64,000 bases of DNA from Pseudonocardia halophobica (lineage in GTDB: Bacteria; Actinomycetota; Actinomycetes; Mycobacteriales; Pseudonocardiaceae): contig NZ_BSFQ01000005.1 of NCBI RefSeq assembly GCF_027922425.1, positions 277,608 through 341,607 of the forward strand, given 5' to 3'. Of the stretch, positions 1 to 8,425 are shown piece after piece. Both the position numbers and the translations under genes were made by a program. How positions within the stretch are numbered: the first letter of the stretch is position 1; every line of letters starts with the position of its first letter. Under the pieces are notes generated by a model that saw only the letters and a program-made list of their open reading frames with translations, was not told the DNA's origin and did not search any database.

Positions 1-549
1 TCATCCCGCGGACCGGCGACGCGCGCGGTGGGCAGCGACGTTGACACGGTTGCCGCACAGGTCCGGCATGCAGTAGCGGCGCCGTCCCGCCCGGCTCACG
101 TCCACGAACGCGCCCTCGCAGAACGCTGCGGCGCAGGCCCGGAAGCGCTGCGCCCCGAGCGCCCGCACCGCCCCCAGCAGCCCCATCCCGGTGACCGCCG
201 CCAGGCCGTCGACCAGGCCCGCGTCGGACCCGAAGACCCAGTCCGGCCGGTCACCGCCGCCGAGCGTCAGGCCGCCCGTCGCGAGGGTCGAGGCGCGCCG
301 GACGACGGCGTCGACCCCCTCGCCGTCGACGATCTCGTCGACGATCGCGCGCAGCTCCGCCCGCAGGTCACGCACGTCGCCGAGCTCGGCCGGCGTGCAC
401 GACCCGGCGAACCCGTGCGCGGCGAGCAGGTCGTCGACCTCCGCCGCAGACGTCAGCTTCTCGACGCCGTGCCACACCCGCGGCGCGGTGGAGATCAGCG
501 CGGTCGCCAGCTCCGCCCCGCGCGAGTAATCGCTCAAAGCCAGTTGCAC
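1..549 (-). CDS. CGNR zinc-finger regulator (ABATE domain)
   Basis: The 182-residue protein has an N-terminal ABATE-like region and a C-terminal CGNR zinc finger (about residues 136-180) with Cys139, Cys144, Cys160 and Cys165, the last inside a CGNR motif followed by an Arg-rich tail. Family members are putative DNA-binding, stress-related regulators; the ligand is unknown. The GTG start at 549 is set by a GGAGG box 8 nt upstream. It is divergent from the hydrolase gene at 615, so it may control that gene; this is inference from position only. Confidence 0.88.
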   Translation of the reverse strand: MQLALSDYSRGAELATALISTAPRVWHGVEKLTSAAEVDDLLAAHGFAGSCTPAELGDVRDLRAELRAIVDEIVDGEGVDAVVRRASTLATGGLTLGGGDRPDWVFGSDAGLVDGLAAVTGMGLLGAVRALGAQRFRACAAAFCEGAFVDVSRAGRRRYCMPDLCGNRVNVAAHRARRRSAG

Positions 550-568
550 GCCTTACCTCCATCGTGTC

Positions 569-579
569 ACGGTAACCGT
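569..579. promoter_or_regulatory. Possible operator between CGNR gene and hydrolase
   Basis: ACGGT-A-ACCGT is a perfect 11-bp inverted repeat in the 65-bp divergent gap. It could bind the CGNR protein or another dimeric regulator. The short length means chance cannot be excluded. Confidence 0.3.
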
Positions 580-614
580 CCCAACCGCATCGAAAACCTT
601 ACCCGGAGGCGGAC

Positions 615-1427
615 ATGCTGCAGACCCGGAAGGGCGTGACCGGCGGGACCGTGGCGTACGAGCGCGTCGGCAACGGGCCGGCCGTGGTCCTCACCCACGG
701 CACGCCGTCCTCGTCGGTGCTGTGGCGGGACGTCGTGCCGGCGCTCGCCACGGACCACACGGTCTACCTGTGGGACCTGCCCGGCTACGGGCGCTCGACG
801 ACCGCGCCCGGCGTGCGCCCGTCGGTCGCCCTGCACGCCCGGACCCTCGCGGAGCTGGTCGACGCCTGGGGTCTGCGGGATCCCGTGCTCGTCGGGCACG
901 ACATCGGTGCCGCGACCGTCCTGCGGGCGCACCTGCACCACCGGGTTCCCGCGCGCGCCCTCGCCCTGCTCGACGCCGCCGTCCTGCCGCCGTGGACCAC
1001 CCCGGTCGCGCAGCACATCCAGGCGCACCTCGACGTCTACCGCACCATGCCCGGGCACGTGTTCCACGAGCTCATCCGCGCCCACCTCGCCACGGCCACG
1101 CACCGCCCGCTCGACGCGTCGACCGAGCGCGCCTACCTCGAGCCCTACGCCGGCGAGGCCGGGCAGCAGCGCTACCTGGACCAGGTCGAGGGCTTCGACG
1201 AGGCCGACACCCGGGACGTGGTCGCGGCCCTGGGCGAGGTCGTCGCGCCGACGCTCGTGCTGTGGGGCGAGCACGACCGCTGGCTGCCGGCCGACTCCGC
1301 CGACCGGCTGGCCGCGGCGATCCCGGGCTCCCGCCGTGTCGTCGTCCCCGAGGCGGGTCACTTCCTTCCGGAGGACGACCCCGAGACCACCGCTGTGGAG
1401 CTGGGCCGGTTCTTGCAGGATGTGTGA
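615..1427 (+). CDS. Alpha/beta hydrolase, epoxide hydrolase/haloalkane dehalogenase type
   Basis: The 270-residue alpha/beta hydrolase has an HGTP oxyanion motif (28-31) and GHDIG around Asp96, where an Asp nucleophile replaces the usual Ser. That substitution is typical of epoxide hydrolases and haloalkane dehalogenases. A GEHD motif near residue 220 and His249 complete the triad. No signal peptide is visible, so it should act in the cytoplasm. A GGAGG box precedes the ATG. Substrate cannot be told from sequence; dehalogenase versus epoxide hydrolase is unresolved. Confidence 0.88.
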   Translation: MLQTRKGVTGGTVAYERVGNGPAVVLTHGTPSSSVLWRDVVPALATDHTVYLWDLPGYGRSTTAPGVRPSVALHARTLAELVDAWGLRDPVLVGHDIGAATVLRAHLHHRVPARALALLDAAVLPPWTTPVAQHIQAHLDVYRTMPGHVFHELIRAHLATATHRPLDASTERAYLEPYAGEAGQQRYLDQVEGFDEADTRDVVAALGEVVAPTLVLWGEHDRWLPADSADRLAAAIPGSRRVVVPEAGHFLPEDDPETTAVELGRFLQDV

Positions 1428-1448
1428 CACAGGTCACCCACGGCAGGA

Positions 1449-1476
1449 TGTCGAGCGCGGACCTCCCGCTCCGTAC
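1449..1476 (+). promoter_or_regulatory. Candidate ECF42-type promoter
   Basis: TGTCGA (1449-1454), 17 nt, then CGTA (1472-1475) lies about 50 nt before the DGPF gene. It resembles the TGTCGA plus CGT/CGA-type promoter I recall for ECF42 sigma factors, consistent with autoregulation by the sigma gene two cistrons downstream. Confidence 0.55.
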
Positions 1477-1524
1477 GTGCTCACGACGGACGCCCGCCGG
1501 GCGCCGCCGACGAGAGGAGACGTC

Positions 1525-1911
1525 GTGAAGTACCTGATCATCATGCAGGTCGACCCCGCCGTGCTGGAGAGCCTGACCGAGGCCCAGGGCCGCGAGATCG
1601 GGACCGGGCACGGCCGCTTCATGGAGGAGATCACCCGCACCGGGGAGCTGATCGGCACGCAGGCCCTGGCCGACCCGTCGCGCAGTGCGGTCGTGTCCGT
1701 CCGTGACGGCGCGACGACCGTGACCGACGGCCCGTTCGTCGAGGCCAAGGAGTACATGGGCGGCTTCTACCTGGTCGACGTCGAGACCCCGGAGCGGGCG
1801 TACGAGCTGGCCGCCAAGATCCCCGACGCCGCGATCGAGGGGCTCGCGATCGAGGTGCGCCCGGTCGTCTTCACCGCGGGTTTCGGCCTGAGCGAGCCCG
1901 AGGCCTCCTGA
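1525..1911 (+). CDS. YCII-related (DGPF domain) protein
   Basis: This 128-residue YCII-superfamily protein carries the TDGPFVEAKEYMGGF motif that names the DGPF family. Such proteins are the usual partners and targets of ECF42 sigma factors; their biochemical activity is not established. The GTG at 1525 was chosen because an AGGAGA box lies just upstream and the family begins MKYL; the longer upstream reading frame is a shadow of the hydrolase gene. It ends 2 nt before the sigma gene, so the two are cotranscribed. Confidence 0.9.
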   Translation: MKYLIIMQVDPAVLESLTEAQGREIGTGHGRFMEEITRTGELIGTQALADPSRSAVVSVRDGATTVTDGPFVEAKEYMGGFYLVDVETPERAYELAAKIPDAAIEGLAIEVRPVVFTAGFGLSEPEAS

Positions 1912-1913
1912 CG

Positions 1914-3167
1914 ATGGTCGACCGCGCGCTCGAGGACCTGCTGCGCCGCTGTGCGCCGCAGGTCCTCGGCGTGCTCGTGTCCCGCTTCCGGCAGTTCGAC
2001 CTGTGCGAGGACGCGGTGCAGGAGGCCCTCCTCGCGGCGTCGACCGCGTGGCCGGAGAGCGGCGTCCCGGAGGAGCCGGTCGGGTGGCTGGTCACCGTCG
2101 CCCGCCGCCGGCTGACCGACCTGTGGCGCAGCGACAGCGCGCGGCGCCGCCGGGAGGAGGCCGCGGCCGTCGATCCCGCCGAGGCCGTCGAGCTCGAGGC
2201 CCCGGCCGTCGACGACAGCCTCGAGATGCTGCTGCTCTGCGTGCACCCGGACCTCACCGAGGCGAGCCGGATCGCGTTGACGCTGCGCGCCGTCGGCGGG
2301 CTGACGACCGCGGAGATCGCCCGCGCGTTCCTGGTCCCCGAGGCGACGATGGCCCAGCGGATCAGCCGGGCGAAGGCGACGATCGAGGCCGGCGGCGCCG
2401 TGTTCACCCTGCCCGCCGACGCGCGCACCGAGCGGCTGGCCGCCGCGCTGCACGTCCTCTACCTGATCTTCAACGAGGGGTACACGGCCAGCGCCGGCAC
2501 CGGCCTCACCCGGGTCGACCTCTCCGCCGAGGCGATCCGGCTGACCCGGATGCTGCACCGCCTCCTGCCCGCCGACGGCGAGGTGGCCGGCCTGCTCGTC
2601 CTCATGCTCCTGACCGACGCCCGGCGGCAGGCCCGCACGGACGCCGACGGCCGCATGGTCCCCCTCGCCGAGCAGGACCGGAGCCGGTGGGACCACGCCG
2701 CGATCGACGAGGCCGTCGGGCTGCTCGAACGCACGCTCGCCCGCCGCGAGGTCGGGCCGTACCAGCTGCAGGCGGCGATCGCGGCCGTCCATGCCGAGGC
2801 GCCCACGGACGCCGACACCGACTGGCGGCAGATCGAGATCCTCTACCGGCTGCTCGAGGAGTGCACGGACAATCCGGTGGTCACGCTGAACCGGGCGGTC
2901 GCCGTCGGGATGGCGTACGGGCCCGAGCGGGGGCTGGAGGTGCTGGACCGGGTGGCCGACGACAAGCGCCTGGCCCGCCACCACCGGCCCGACGCCGTCC
3001 GCGCCCACCTGTTGGACCGGCTCGGGGACCACGAGGGGGCGCGGGAGCACTTCCGGCGGGCCGCCCGCGCGACCCTCAACCTCGCCGAGAAGCACTACCT
3101 CGAGGACCGGGCCCGGCGGGCGGGATCGGCCGCCACCTCGCCGCCCGACGACGACCCGGGCACCTGA
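1914..3167 (+). CDS. ECF42-family RNA polymerase sigma factor with C-terminal extension
   Basis: The 417-residue protein has sigma region 2 (about 10-85), region 4 (about 105-165) and a long helical extension (about 175-417) absent from ordinary ECF sigma factors. The FNEGYTAS sequence just after region 4 is characteristic of ECF42 proteins, whose TPR-like C-terminus is needed for activity. No anti-sigma gene is adjacent, as usual for this group. It should direct transcription of its own DGPF operon; the inducing signal is unknown. Confidence 0.93.
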   Translation: MVDRALEDLLRRCAPQVLGVLVSRFRQFDLCEDAVQEALLAASTAWPESGVPEEPVGWLVTVARRRLTDLWRSDSARRRREEAAAVDPAEAVELEAPAVDDSLEMLLLCVHPDLTEASRIALTLRAVGGLTTAEIARAFLVPEATMAQRISRAKATIEAGGAVFTLPADARTERLAAALHVLYLIFNEGYTASAGTGLTRVDLSAEAIRLTRMLHRLLPADGEVAGLLVLMLLTDARRQARTDADGRMVPLAEQDRSRWDHAAIDEAVGLLERTLARREVGPYQLQAAIAAVHAEAPTDADTDWRQIEILYRLLEECTDNPVVTLNRAVAVGMAYGPERGLEVLDRVADDKRLARHHRPDAVRAHLLDRLGDHEGAREHFRRAARATLNLAEKHYLEDRARRAGSAATSPPDDDPGT

Positions 3168-3177
3168 TCGGCCGACG

Positions 3178-3891
3178 TCAGGGCAGGCGGCGGTGGAAGG
3201 CGCGGATGTGCGCCTCCATCCGCTCGGCGGCCTGCACGGCCTCACCGGCCTCGATCGCGTCGAGGATCCCGCGGTGCTCGCGGCGCAGCTGCGCGCGCAG
3301 GCCGGGCCAGTCCTCCTCGGCCCGCATGCCGTCGAGCAGGGCGCCGCGCAGTGACTCGCGGATCGCCGCCGTCAGCTCGCTGACGAGCCGGTTCCCGCCG
3401 GATTCGGCGATCGCCACGTGGAAGGCGGTGTCGAGCGGGTTGAACTCCTCGCGCGGGAGGTCGGCGTCCATCGCCGCGAGCGCCTCGCGGAGCCGGGCGA
3501 GATCGGCGGGGGAGTGCCGCTCGGCGGCCGACGCGGCACTGGTTCGCTCCAGCATCACCCGCGCGCCGGTGAGGTCCTCGGCCGGGAAGGAGCTCACCGC
3601 GAGGTGCATCTTGAGCAGCCGGGACAGGGCCCTCGCCGGTGCCGGCACGATCACGGTGCCGGAGTCGCTGCCCGTGCCCTGCTGCGAGCGGACGACGCCC
3701 TGCGCCTGCAGCACCCGCAGCGCCTCGCGCACCGCCTGCCGGCTCGCGCCGAGCATCGACGCGAGCTCCCGCTCCGGGGGCAGCCGGTCGCCCGGGCCGA
3801 GCGCCCCCGAGACGAGCTGCTCCTCGATCCGCTCGATCACGAGCTCGTAGGTCGGGACGCGCTGGACCTGGTCCCAGCGTGGTGCCGCCAT
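3178..3891 (-). CDS. FadR/GntR-family regulator, probable control of lutABC
   Basis: The 237-residue protein has a GntR winged helix (about 12-75, with PPERELA and SRQAVREAL) and a C-terminal all-helical FCD ligand domain (about 95-225). It is divergent from lutABC, the position expected for an LldR/LutR-type lactate-responsive repressor. The ATG at 3891 was preferred; a GTG two codons upstream is an alternative. The reading frame continues upstream but that part is antisense to lutA. Ligand identity (lactate) is inferred from context. Confidence 0.88.
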   Translation of the reverse strand: MAAPRWDQVQRVPTYELVIERIEEQLVSGALGPGDRLPPERELASMLGASRQAVREALRVLQAQGVVRSQQGTGSDSGTVIVPAPARALSRLLKMHLAVSSFPAEDLTGARVMLERTSAASAAERHSPADLARLREALAAMDADLPREEFNPLDTAFHVAIAESGGNRLVSELTAAIRESLRGALLDGMRAEEDWPGLRAQLRREHRGILDAIEAGEAVQAAERMEAHIRAFHRRLP

Positions 3892-3913
3892 CTCCACCCC
3901 CTCGGTGGACGGG

Positions 3914-3919
3914 AGCCTA
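3914..3919 (-). promoter_or_regulatory. -10 element of the gntR gene
   Basis: TAGGCT on the minus strand, about 23 nt before the gene start. The GGTC-N-GACC operator lies just upstream, around the expected -35 position. Confidence 0.45.
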
Positions 3920-3932
3920 GCGTGCGGGCTAA

Positions 3933-3941
3933 GGTCCGACC
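3933..3941. promoter_or_regulatory. Candidate FadR/LldR operator
   Basis: GGTC-C-GACC, within TAAGGTCCGACCATA, matches the TGGTCNGACCA-type half-site symmetry of FadR-subfamily regulators. It sits between gntR and lutA and overlaps the gntR -35 region. Confidence 0.55.
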
Positions 3942-4008
3942 ATAGCCCAGTCAGCGCCGGATCCGGGTACGGACCCGGCGCCCAGCTCCGCCCACCACCG
4001 GAGGCACC

Positions 4009-4812
4009 GTGACCGTCGGCCTGCTCGTCACCTGCATGAACGACGCCCTGTTCCCGGACACCGGTCGCGCCGTCGTCACCCTGCTGCGCCGGCTGGGCGT
4101 CGAGGTCGACTTCCCGGCCGCGCAGACCTGTTGCGGCCAGCCCATGGTCAACACCGGCTACCTCGACGAGGCCGTGCCGCTGCTGCGCCGGCACCTGGAG
4201 GCCTTCGCGGGGTACGAGGCCGTCGTGGTGCCGTCGGGCTCGTGCGCGGGCTCGGTGCGCCACCAGCACCGCCTGGTGGCCGAGCGCTCCGGCGACCCGG
4301 GACTGGTGCGCGCCGTCGAGCAGGCCGCGCCGGTGTACGAGCTGTCGGAGTACCTGGTCGACGTCCTGGGAGTGGTCGACGTCGGGGCCTACTTCCCGCA
4401 CCGGGTCACCTACCACCCGACCTGCCACTCGCTGCGGATGCTGGGCGTGGGCGACCGCCCCACCCGGCTGCTGCAGGCCGTGCGCGGGCTGCGGCTCGTC
4501 GAGCTGCCGGCGGCCACGGAGTGCTGCGGGTTCGGCGGGACCTTCGCGGTGAAGAACTCCGAGACCTCGATCGCGATGGGCGCGGACAAGGCGCGGCACG
4601 TGCGCGAGTCGGGCGCCGAGGTGCTGGTCGCGGGGGACAACTCCTGCCTGACGCACATAGGCGGCCTGCTCTCCCGCGAGCGGTCGGGCGTGCGGGTGAT
4701 GCACCTCGCGGAGGTGCTGGCCGCGACCGAGCCCGTGATCGAGGAAGCGCCCCGGGAGGCCGACCGCACCTCCGCGGGCAGTGCGGCCCTCACGGCCGGA
4801 GGTGCCCGGTGA
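4009..4812 (+). CDS. lutA: LutA, lactate utilization Fe-S oxidoreductase
   Basis: The 267-residue protein contains two CCG (cysteine-rich) domains: TCCGQP near residue 44 and ECCGFGG near residue 172, plus SGSCAG and PTCHS segments. This is the LutA/LldE subunit of the flavin-independent L-lactate oxidation system. It acts with LutB and LutC in the cytoplasm to convert lactate to pyruvate. The GTG start follows a GGAG box. Its TGA overlaps the lutB GTG, so the operon is translationally coupled. Confidence 0.94.
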   Translation: MTVGLLVTCMNDALFPDTGRAVVTLLRRLGVEVDFPAAQTCCGQPMVNTGYLDEAVPLLRRHLEAFAGYEAVVVPSGSCAGSVRHQHRLVAERSGDPGLVRAVEQAAPVYELSEYLVDVLGVVDVGAYFPHRVTYHPTCHSLRMLGVGDRPTRLLQAVRGLRLVELPAATECCGFGGTFAVKNSETSIAMGADKARHVRESGAEVLVAGDNSCLTHIGGLLSRERSGVRVMHLAEVLAATEPVIEEAPREADRTSAGSAALTAGGAR

Positions 4813-6299
4813 GCGCCACCTTCCTCGGCACGCCCGCCTTCCCGACCGCGGCCCGCGCCGCCCTGGCCGACACGCAGCTCCGGCGCAACCTCGCGCACGC
4901 GACCGGCACGATCCGGGCCAAGCGGGCCGCCGTCGTCGGCGAGGTCGACGAGTGGGAGCGGCTGCGGCTCGCCGGTGCCGCGCTGAAGGACCGGACGCTC
5001 CGGCACCTCGACACCTACCTCGTACAGCTGGAGGAGTCGCTGACCCGGGCCGGCGCGACCGTGCACTGGGCGCGCGACGCCGCCGAGGCCAACCGGATCG
5101 TCGTCGACATCGCCCGCGTCCACGGGACGGACGAGGTCGTCAAGGTCAAGTCCATGGCGACGGCGGAGATCGGGCTCAACGAGGCCCTCGAGGCCGCCGG
5201 GATCCACGCCTGGGAGACCGACCTGGCCGAGCTGATCGTGCAGCTCGGCGAGGACCTGCCCAGCCACATCCTGGTGCCGGCGATCCACCGCAACCGCTCC
5301 GAGGTCCGCGAGATCTTCCTGCGCGAGATGGGCCGGCACGGGAAGGCCGCGCCCCGCGACCTCACCGACACCCCGGCCGAGCTCGCCGCCGCCGCCCGGG
5401 CCCACCTGCGGGAGAAGTTCCTGCGTGCCAAGGTCGCGGTGTCCGGCGCCAACTTCGCGGTCGCGGAGACCGGCACGCTGGCCGTGGTCGAGAGCGAGGG
5501 CAACGGCCGGATGTGCCTGACCCTGCCCGAGGTGCTGGTCAGCGTGGTGGGCATCGAGAAGCTCGTGCCCACGTGGGCGGACCTCGACGTCTTCCTGCAG
5601 CTGCTCCCGCGCAGCTCCACCGGCGAGCGGATGAACCCGTACACCTCGATGTGGACCGGCGTGACGCCCGGCGACGGGCCGCAGGAGGTCCACGTCGTGC
5701 TGCTCGACAACGGGCGGACCGACGTGCTCGCCGACGAGGTCGGCCGGCAGGCGCTGCGCTGCATCCGGTGCTCGGCGTGCCTCAACGTCTGCCCGGTCTA
5801 CGAGCGCACCGGCGGCCACAGCTACGGCTCGGTCTACCCGGGGCCGATCGGGGCGATCCTCACGCCGATGCTGCGCGGGGTCGGGCACGACACCCAGCTC
5901 GACTCGCTGCCCTACGCGTCGAGCCTGTGCGGGGCGTGCTTCGAGGTGTGCCCGGTGCGGATCGACATCCCCGAGGTGCTGGTGCACCTGCGCACGAAGG
6001 TGGTCGACGCCCACCGCGGCGAGCCGAAGGTGCAGAACCTGGCGATGAAGGCGGCGTCGTGGGCGTTGTCCGACGCCCGCCGGACCGCCGCGGCGGAGAA
6101 GGTGTCCGGCGCCGTCGGACGGGTCCTGCGCGGCACGAAGCGCCGCGCGCCGGGTGGCCGCGGCGTGCTCGGCGCGCTGCCCGGGCCGGCCGCGGCCTGG
6201 TCCGACGCGCGGGACGTGCCGGTGCCCGCGCCGGAGTCGTTCCGGGCGTGGTGGGCGCGGACGGACGGCGGGCGCCGCGGGAACGGGGGAGCGAAGTGA
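4809..6299 (+). CDS. lutB: LutB, lactate utilization iron-sulfur protein
   Basis: The 496-residue protein has an LUD domain (about 60-300) and two ferredoxin-like 4Fe-4S clusters, CIRCSACLNVCP (about 317-328) and CGACFEVCP (about 376-384), then a C-terminal extension. It is the electron-transfer subunit of LutABC. The GTG start overlaps the lutA stop in GTGA; upstream reading frame is antisense noise. The stop overlaps the lutC GTG in the same way. Length fits the family. Confidence 0.95.
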   Translation: MSATFLGTPAFPTAARAALADTQLRRNLAHATGTIRAKRAAVVGEVDEWERLRLAGAALKDRTLRHLDTYLVQLEESLTRAGATVHWARDAAEANRIVVDIARVHGTDEVVKVKSMATAEIGLNEALEAAGIHAWETDLAELIVQLGEDLPSHILVPAIHRNRSEVREIFLREMGRHGKAAPRDLTDTPAELAAAARAHLREKFLRAKVAVSGANFAVAETGTLAVVESEGNGRMCLTLPEVLVSVVGIEKLVPTWADLDVFLQLLPRSSTGERMNPYTSMWTGVTPGDGPQEVHVVLLDNGRTDVLADEVGRQALRCIRCSACLNVCPVYERTGGHSYGSVYPGPIGAILTPMLRGVGHDTQLDSLPYASSLCGACFEVCPVRIDIPEVLVHLRTKVVDAHRGEPKVQNLAMKAASWALSDARRTAAAEKVSGAVGRVLRGTKRRAPGGRGVLGALPGPAAAWSDARDVPVPAPESFRAWWARTDGGRRGNGGAK

Positions 6300-6904
6300 G
6301 CGCGCGCGACGAGATCCTGGGGCGGGTGCGCACGGCGCTGCGGGACGTCCCGGGCACCGAGACCCCGGCCGACGTCGCCGTGGACCGGCCGGAGCCGCGG
6401 CCGACCACGCACGAGGACGTCGAGCTGTTCGCCGAGCGGGTGGCCGACTACAAGGCGACGGTGGTCCGCTGCACGCCCGAGGACCTGCCGACGCACCTGG
6501 CCGCGGCCCTGGAGGGTGTCCCGCGCCTGCTGGCGCCCGCGGACCTGCCGGAGGACCTGCGCCCGGCCGACGCGATCCTCGACGAGCAGCTGACGACCGC
6601 CGAGCTCGACACCGTCGACGGCGTGCTGACCACGGCCGCGCTGGGCATCGCCGAGACGGGGACGATCGTGCTGGACCACGGGCCGGGGCAGGGCCGACGT
6701 GCCGCGACCCTCGTGCCCGACCGGCACGTGTGCGTGGTGCGGACGGACCAGGTGGTCGCCGACGTCGCCGCCGCCGTGGCCCGCCTCGAGCCCACCCGGC
6801 CGCTGACCTGGATCAGCGGGCCCAGTGCGACCAGCGACATCGAGCTGGACCGGGTCGAGGGCGTGCACGGCCCCCGCACCCTGATCGTCCTGCTGGTCGG
6901 CTGA
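6296..6904 (+). CDS. lutC: LutC, LUD-domain lactate utilization protein
   Basis: The 202-residue LUD-domain protein has the GIAETGT segment and the conserved end SGPSATSDIELDRVEGVHGP. It is the third subunit of the lactate dehydrogenase complex. It begins at a GTG overlapping the lutB stop codon, and is the last gene before a perfect hairpin at 6909-6950. Confidence 0.94.
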   Translation: MSARDEILGRVRTALRDVPGTETPADVAVDRPEPRPTTHEDVELFAERVADYKATVVRCTPEDLPTHLAAALEGVPRLLAPADLPEDLRPADAILDEQLTTAELDTVDGVLTTAALGIAETGTIVLDHGPGQGRRAATLVPDRHVCVVRTDQVVADVAAAVARLEPTRPLTWISGPSATSDIELDRVEGVHGPRTLIVLLVG

Positions 6905-6908
6905 GCGT

Positions 6909-6950
6909 CGTGAGTGGCGATAGTCGCTATGGCGACTATCGCCACTCACG
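6909..6950. terminator. 19-bp perfect hairpin between convergent operons
   Basis: Two 19-nt arms (6909-6927 and 6932-6950) pair perfectly around a TATG loop. It lies between lutC (plus) and the CoA-transferase operon (minus) and can serve as a bidirectional terminator. There is no T-run. Its AT content is higher than its surroundings. Confidence 0.8.
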
Positions 6951-6952
6951 GG

Positions 6953-7576
6953 TCACAGGAGGGGGGCGCCGGTCTTCTCGCGGACCTCGTCCTCGGACAC
7001 GCCGAAGGTCTCGACCAGGCGCAGGCCCTCGTCGGTCACGTCGATCACGGCGAGGTCGGTGACGATCCGGTTCACGCAGCCCACGCCGGTGAGCGGCAGG
7101 GTGCACTGCTCGACGATCTTGGGCGAGCCGTCCTTGGAGACGTGGTCCATCATCACGATGACCTTCTTGGCCCCGTGCACGAGGTCCATCGCCCCGCCCA
7201 TCCCCTTGATCATCTTGCCGGGGATGGCCCAGTTGGCGAGGTCGCCGCCGACGCTGACCTGCATCGCGCCGAGGACGGCGACGTCGACCTTGCCGCCGCG
7301 GATCATCGAGAAGCTGTCCGACGAGCCGAAGTAGCTCGCGCCGGGCAGGACCGTGACGGTCTCCTTGCCGGCGTTGATCAGGTCCGGGTCGACCTCGTCG
7401 TCCGTCGGGTAGGGGCCCACGCCGAGGATGCCGTTCTCGCTGTGCAGCACCACGGTCCGGGTGCCCGGGATGTGGTCGGGCACCAGCGTGGGCATGCCGA
7501 TGCCGAGGTTGACGTACGAGCCGTCGGGCAGCTCGTCGGCCACCCGCTTCGCGAGCTGGTCCCTGGTCAGACTCAC
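6953..7576 (-). CDS. CoA-transferase subunit B (3-oxoacid or 3-oxoadipate)
   Basis: The 207-residue class I CoA-transferase beta subunit has the catalytic SENG motif (Glu47) that forms the glutamyl-CoA thioester. With subunit A it moves CoA from succinyl-CoA to a 3-oxo acid. Sequence alone does not separate ScoB (acetoacetate) from PcaJ (3-oxoadipate). The nearby PcaB-like and IclR genes favour the beta-ketoadipate role. The GTG start overlaps the subunit A stop (GTGA). Confidence 0.9.
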   Translation of the reverse strand: MSLTRDQLAKRVADELPDGSYVNLGIGMPTLVPDHIPGTRTVVLHSENGILGVGPYPTDDEVDPDLINAGKETVTVLPGASYFGSSDSFSMIRGGKVDVAVLGAMQVSVGGDLANWAIPGKMIKGMGGAMDLVHGAKKVIVMMDHVSKDGSPKIVEQCTLPLTGVGCVNRIVTDLAVIDVTDEGLRLVETFGVSEDEVREKTGAPLL

Positions 7577-8319
7577 TTCTGCACCGTCCTGAACTCGACC
7601 GGCTTCTCGGCGTCGGGCACGTGCACGACGCGCTGGACGTGGATGCCGGGGGTGTGCACCGCGTCGGGGTCGATCTCGCCGGGCTCGACGAGGTGCTCGA
7701 CCTGCGCGATGGTGACCCGGCCCGCGGCGGCGCAGTCCGGGTTGAAGTTGCGGGCGCTGCGCCGGTAGACGAGGTTGCCGTGCCGGTCGCCCTTCCAGGC
7801 GTGGACCAGCGCGTAGTCCGGGGCGATGGCGCGCTCGAGCACGTAGCGCACGCCGTCGAACTCGCGGACCTCCTTCGGCGGGGACTTCACCGCGACCGTG
7901 CCGTCCGCCGCGTAGCGCCACGGCAGGCCGCCGTCGCTCACCAGCGTGCCGACGCCGGCGGGGGTGAAGAAGGCCGGGATCCCGGCCCCGCCCGCGCGCA
8001 GCCGCTCGGCGAGCGTGCCCTGCGGGGTCAGCTCCAGCTCGAGCTCGCCGGCGAGGTACTGCCGGGCGAACTCCTTGTTGTTGCCGACGTAGGAGCCGAT
8101 CGTCCGGCGGATCCGGCCCGCGGAGAGGAGGGTGCCGAGGCCGAAGCCGTCCACGCCCAGGTTGTTGCTGATCGTCTCGAGGTCCGTCGCGCCCTGCTCG
8201 AGCAGGGCCGCGATCAGCGCGGTCGGGACGCCGGACATGCCGAAGCCTCCGACGGCCAGGGACGCGCCGTCCCCGATGTCGGCGACCGCTTCGCGCGCCG
8301 ACGCCACCACCTTGTCCAT
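7573..8319 (-). CDS. CoA-transferase subunit A (3-oxoacid or 3-oxoadipate)
   Basis: The 248-residue alpha subunit has the glycine-rich GGFGMSG motif (about 23-29) that binds CoA. It forms a heteromer with the next gene. The ATG at 8319 lies 7 nt after a TACGGT -10 box with a TTGTGC -35 box, so the mRNA is probably leaderless. Two IclR-like operator sequences overlap the promoter. ScoA and PcaI are both possible; PcaI is favoured by context. Confidence 0.9.
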   Translation of the reverse strand: MDKVVASAREAVADIGDGASLAVGGFGMSGVPTALIAALLEQGATDLETISNNLGVDGFGLGTLLSAGRIRRTIGSYVGNNKEFARQYLAGELELELTPQGTLAERLRAGGAGIPAFFTPAGVGTLVSDGGLPWRYAADGTVAVKSPPKEVREFDGVRYVLERAIAPDYALVHAWKGDRHGNLVYRRSARNFNPDCAAAGRVTIAQVEHLVEPGEIDPDAVHTPGIHVQRVVHVPDAEKPVEFRTVQK

Positions 8320-8326
8320 GCGGGGC

Positions 8327-8355
8327 ACCGTACCTGCCGTTCGCATCTCGCACAA
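8327..8355 (-). promoter_or_regulatory. Leaderless promoter of the CoA-transferase operon
   Basis: On the minus strand TTGTGC (8355-8350) is followed 17 nt later by TACGGT (8332-8327), with the ATG 7 nt further. The transcript would start at or near the start codon. Confidence 0.6.
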
Positions 8356-8372
8356 GAGTTCGTATCGCGAAC
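8339..8372. promoter_or_regulatory. Paired IclR-type operator candidates
   Basis: Two related 15-bp elements, GTTCG-CATCT-CGCAC (8339-8353) and GTTCG-TATCG-CGAAC (8358-8372), start 19 bp apart. The second is a perfect inverted repeat. The GTTCG-N5-CGNAC form resembles IclR-family sites, and an IclR gene of PcaR type lies at 10274. Confidence 0.5.
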
Positions 8373-8425
8373 ATTGACGAGCAGGGTGTGGCGAGGGTCG
8401 CCGGGACGACCCCCACCAGCCTGAT

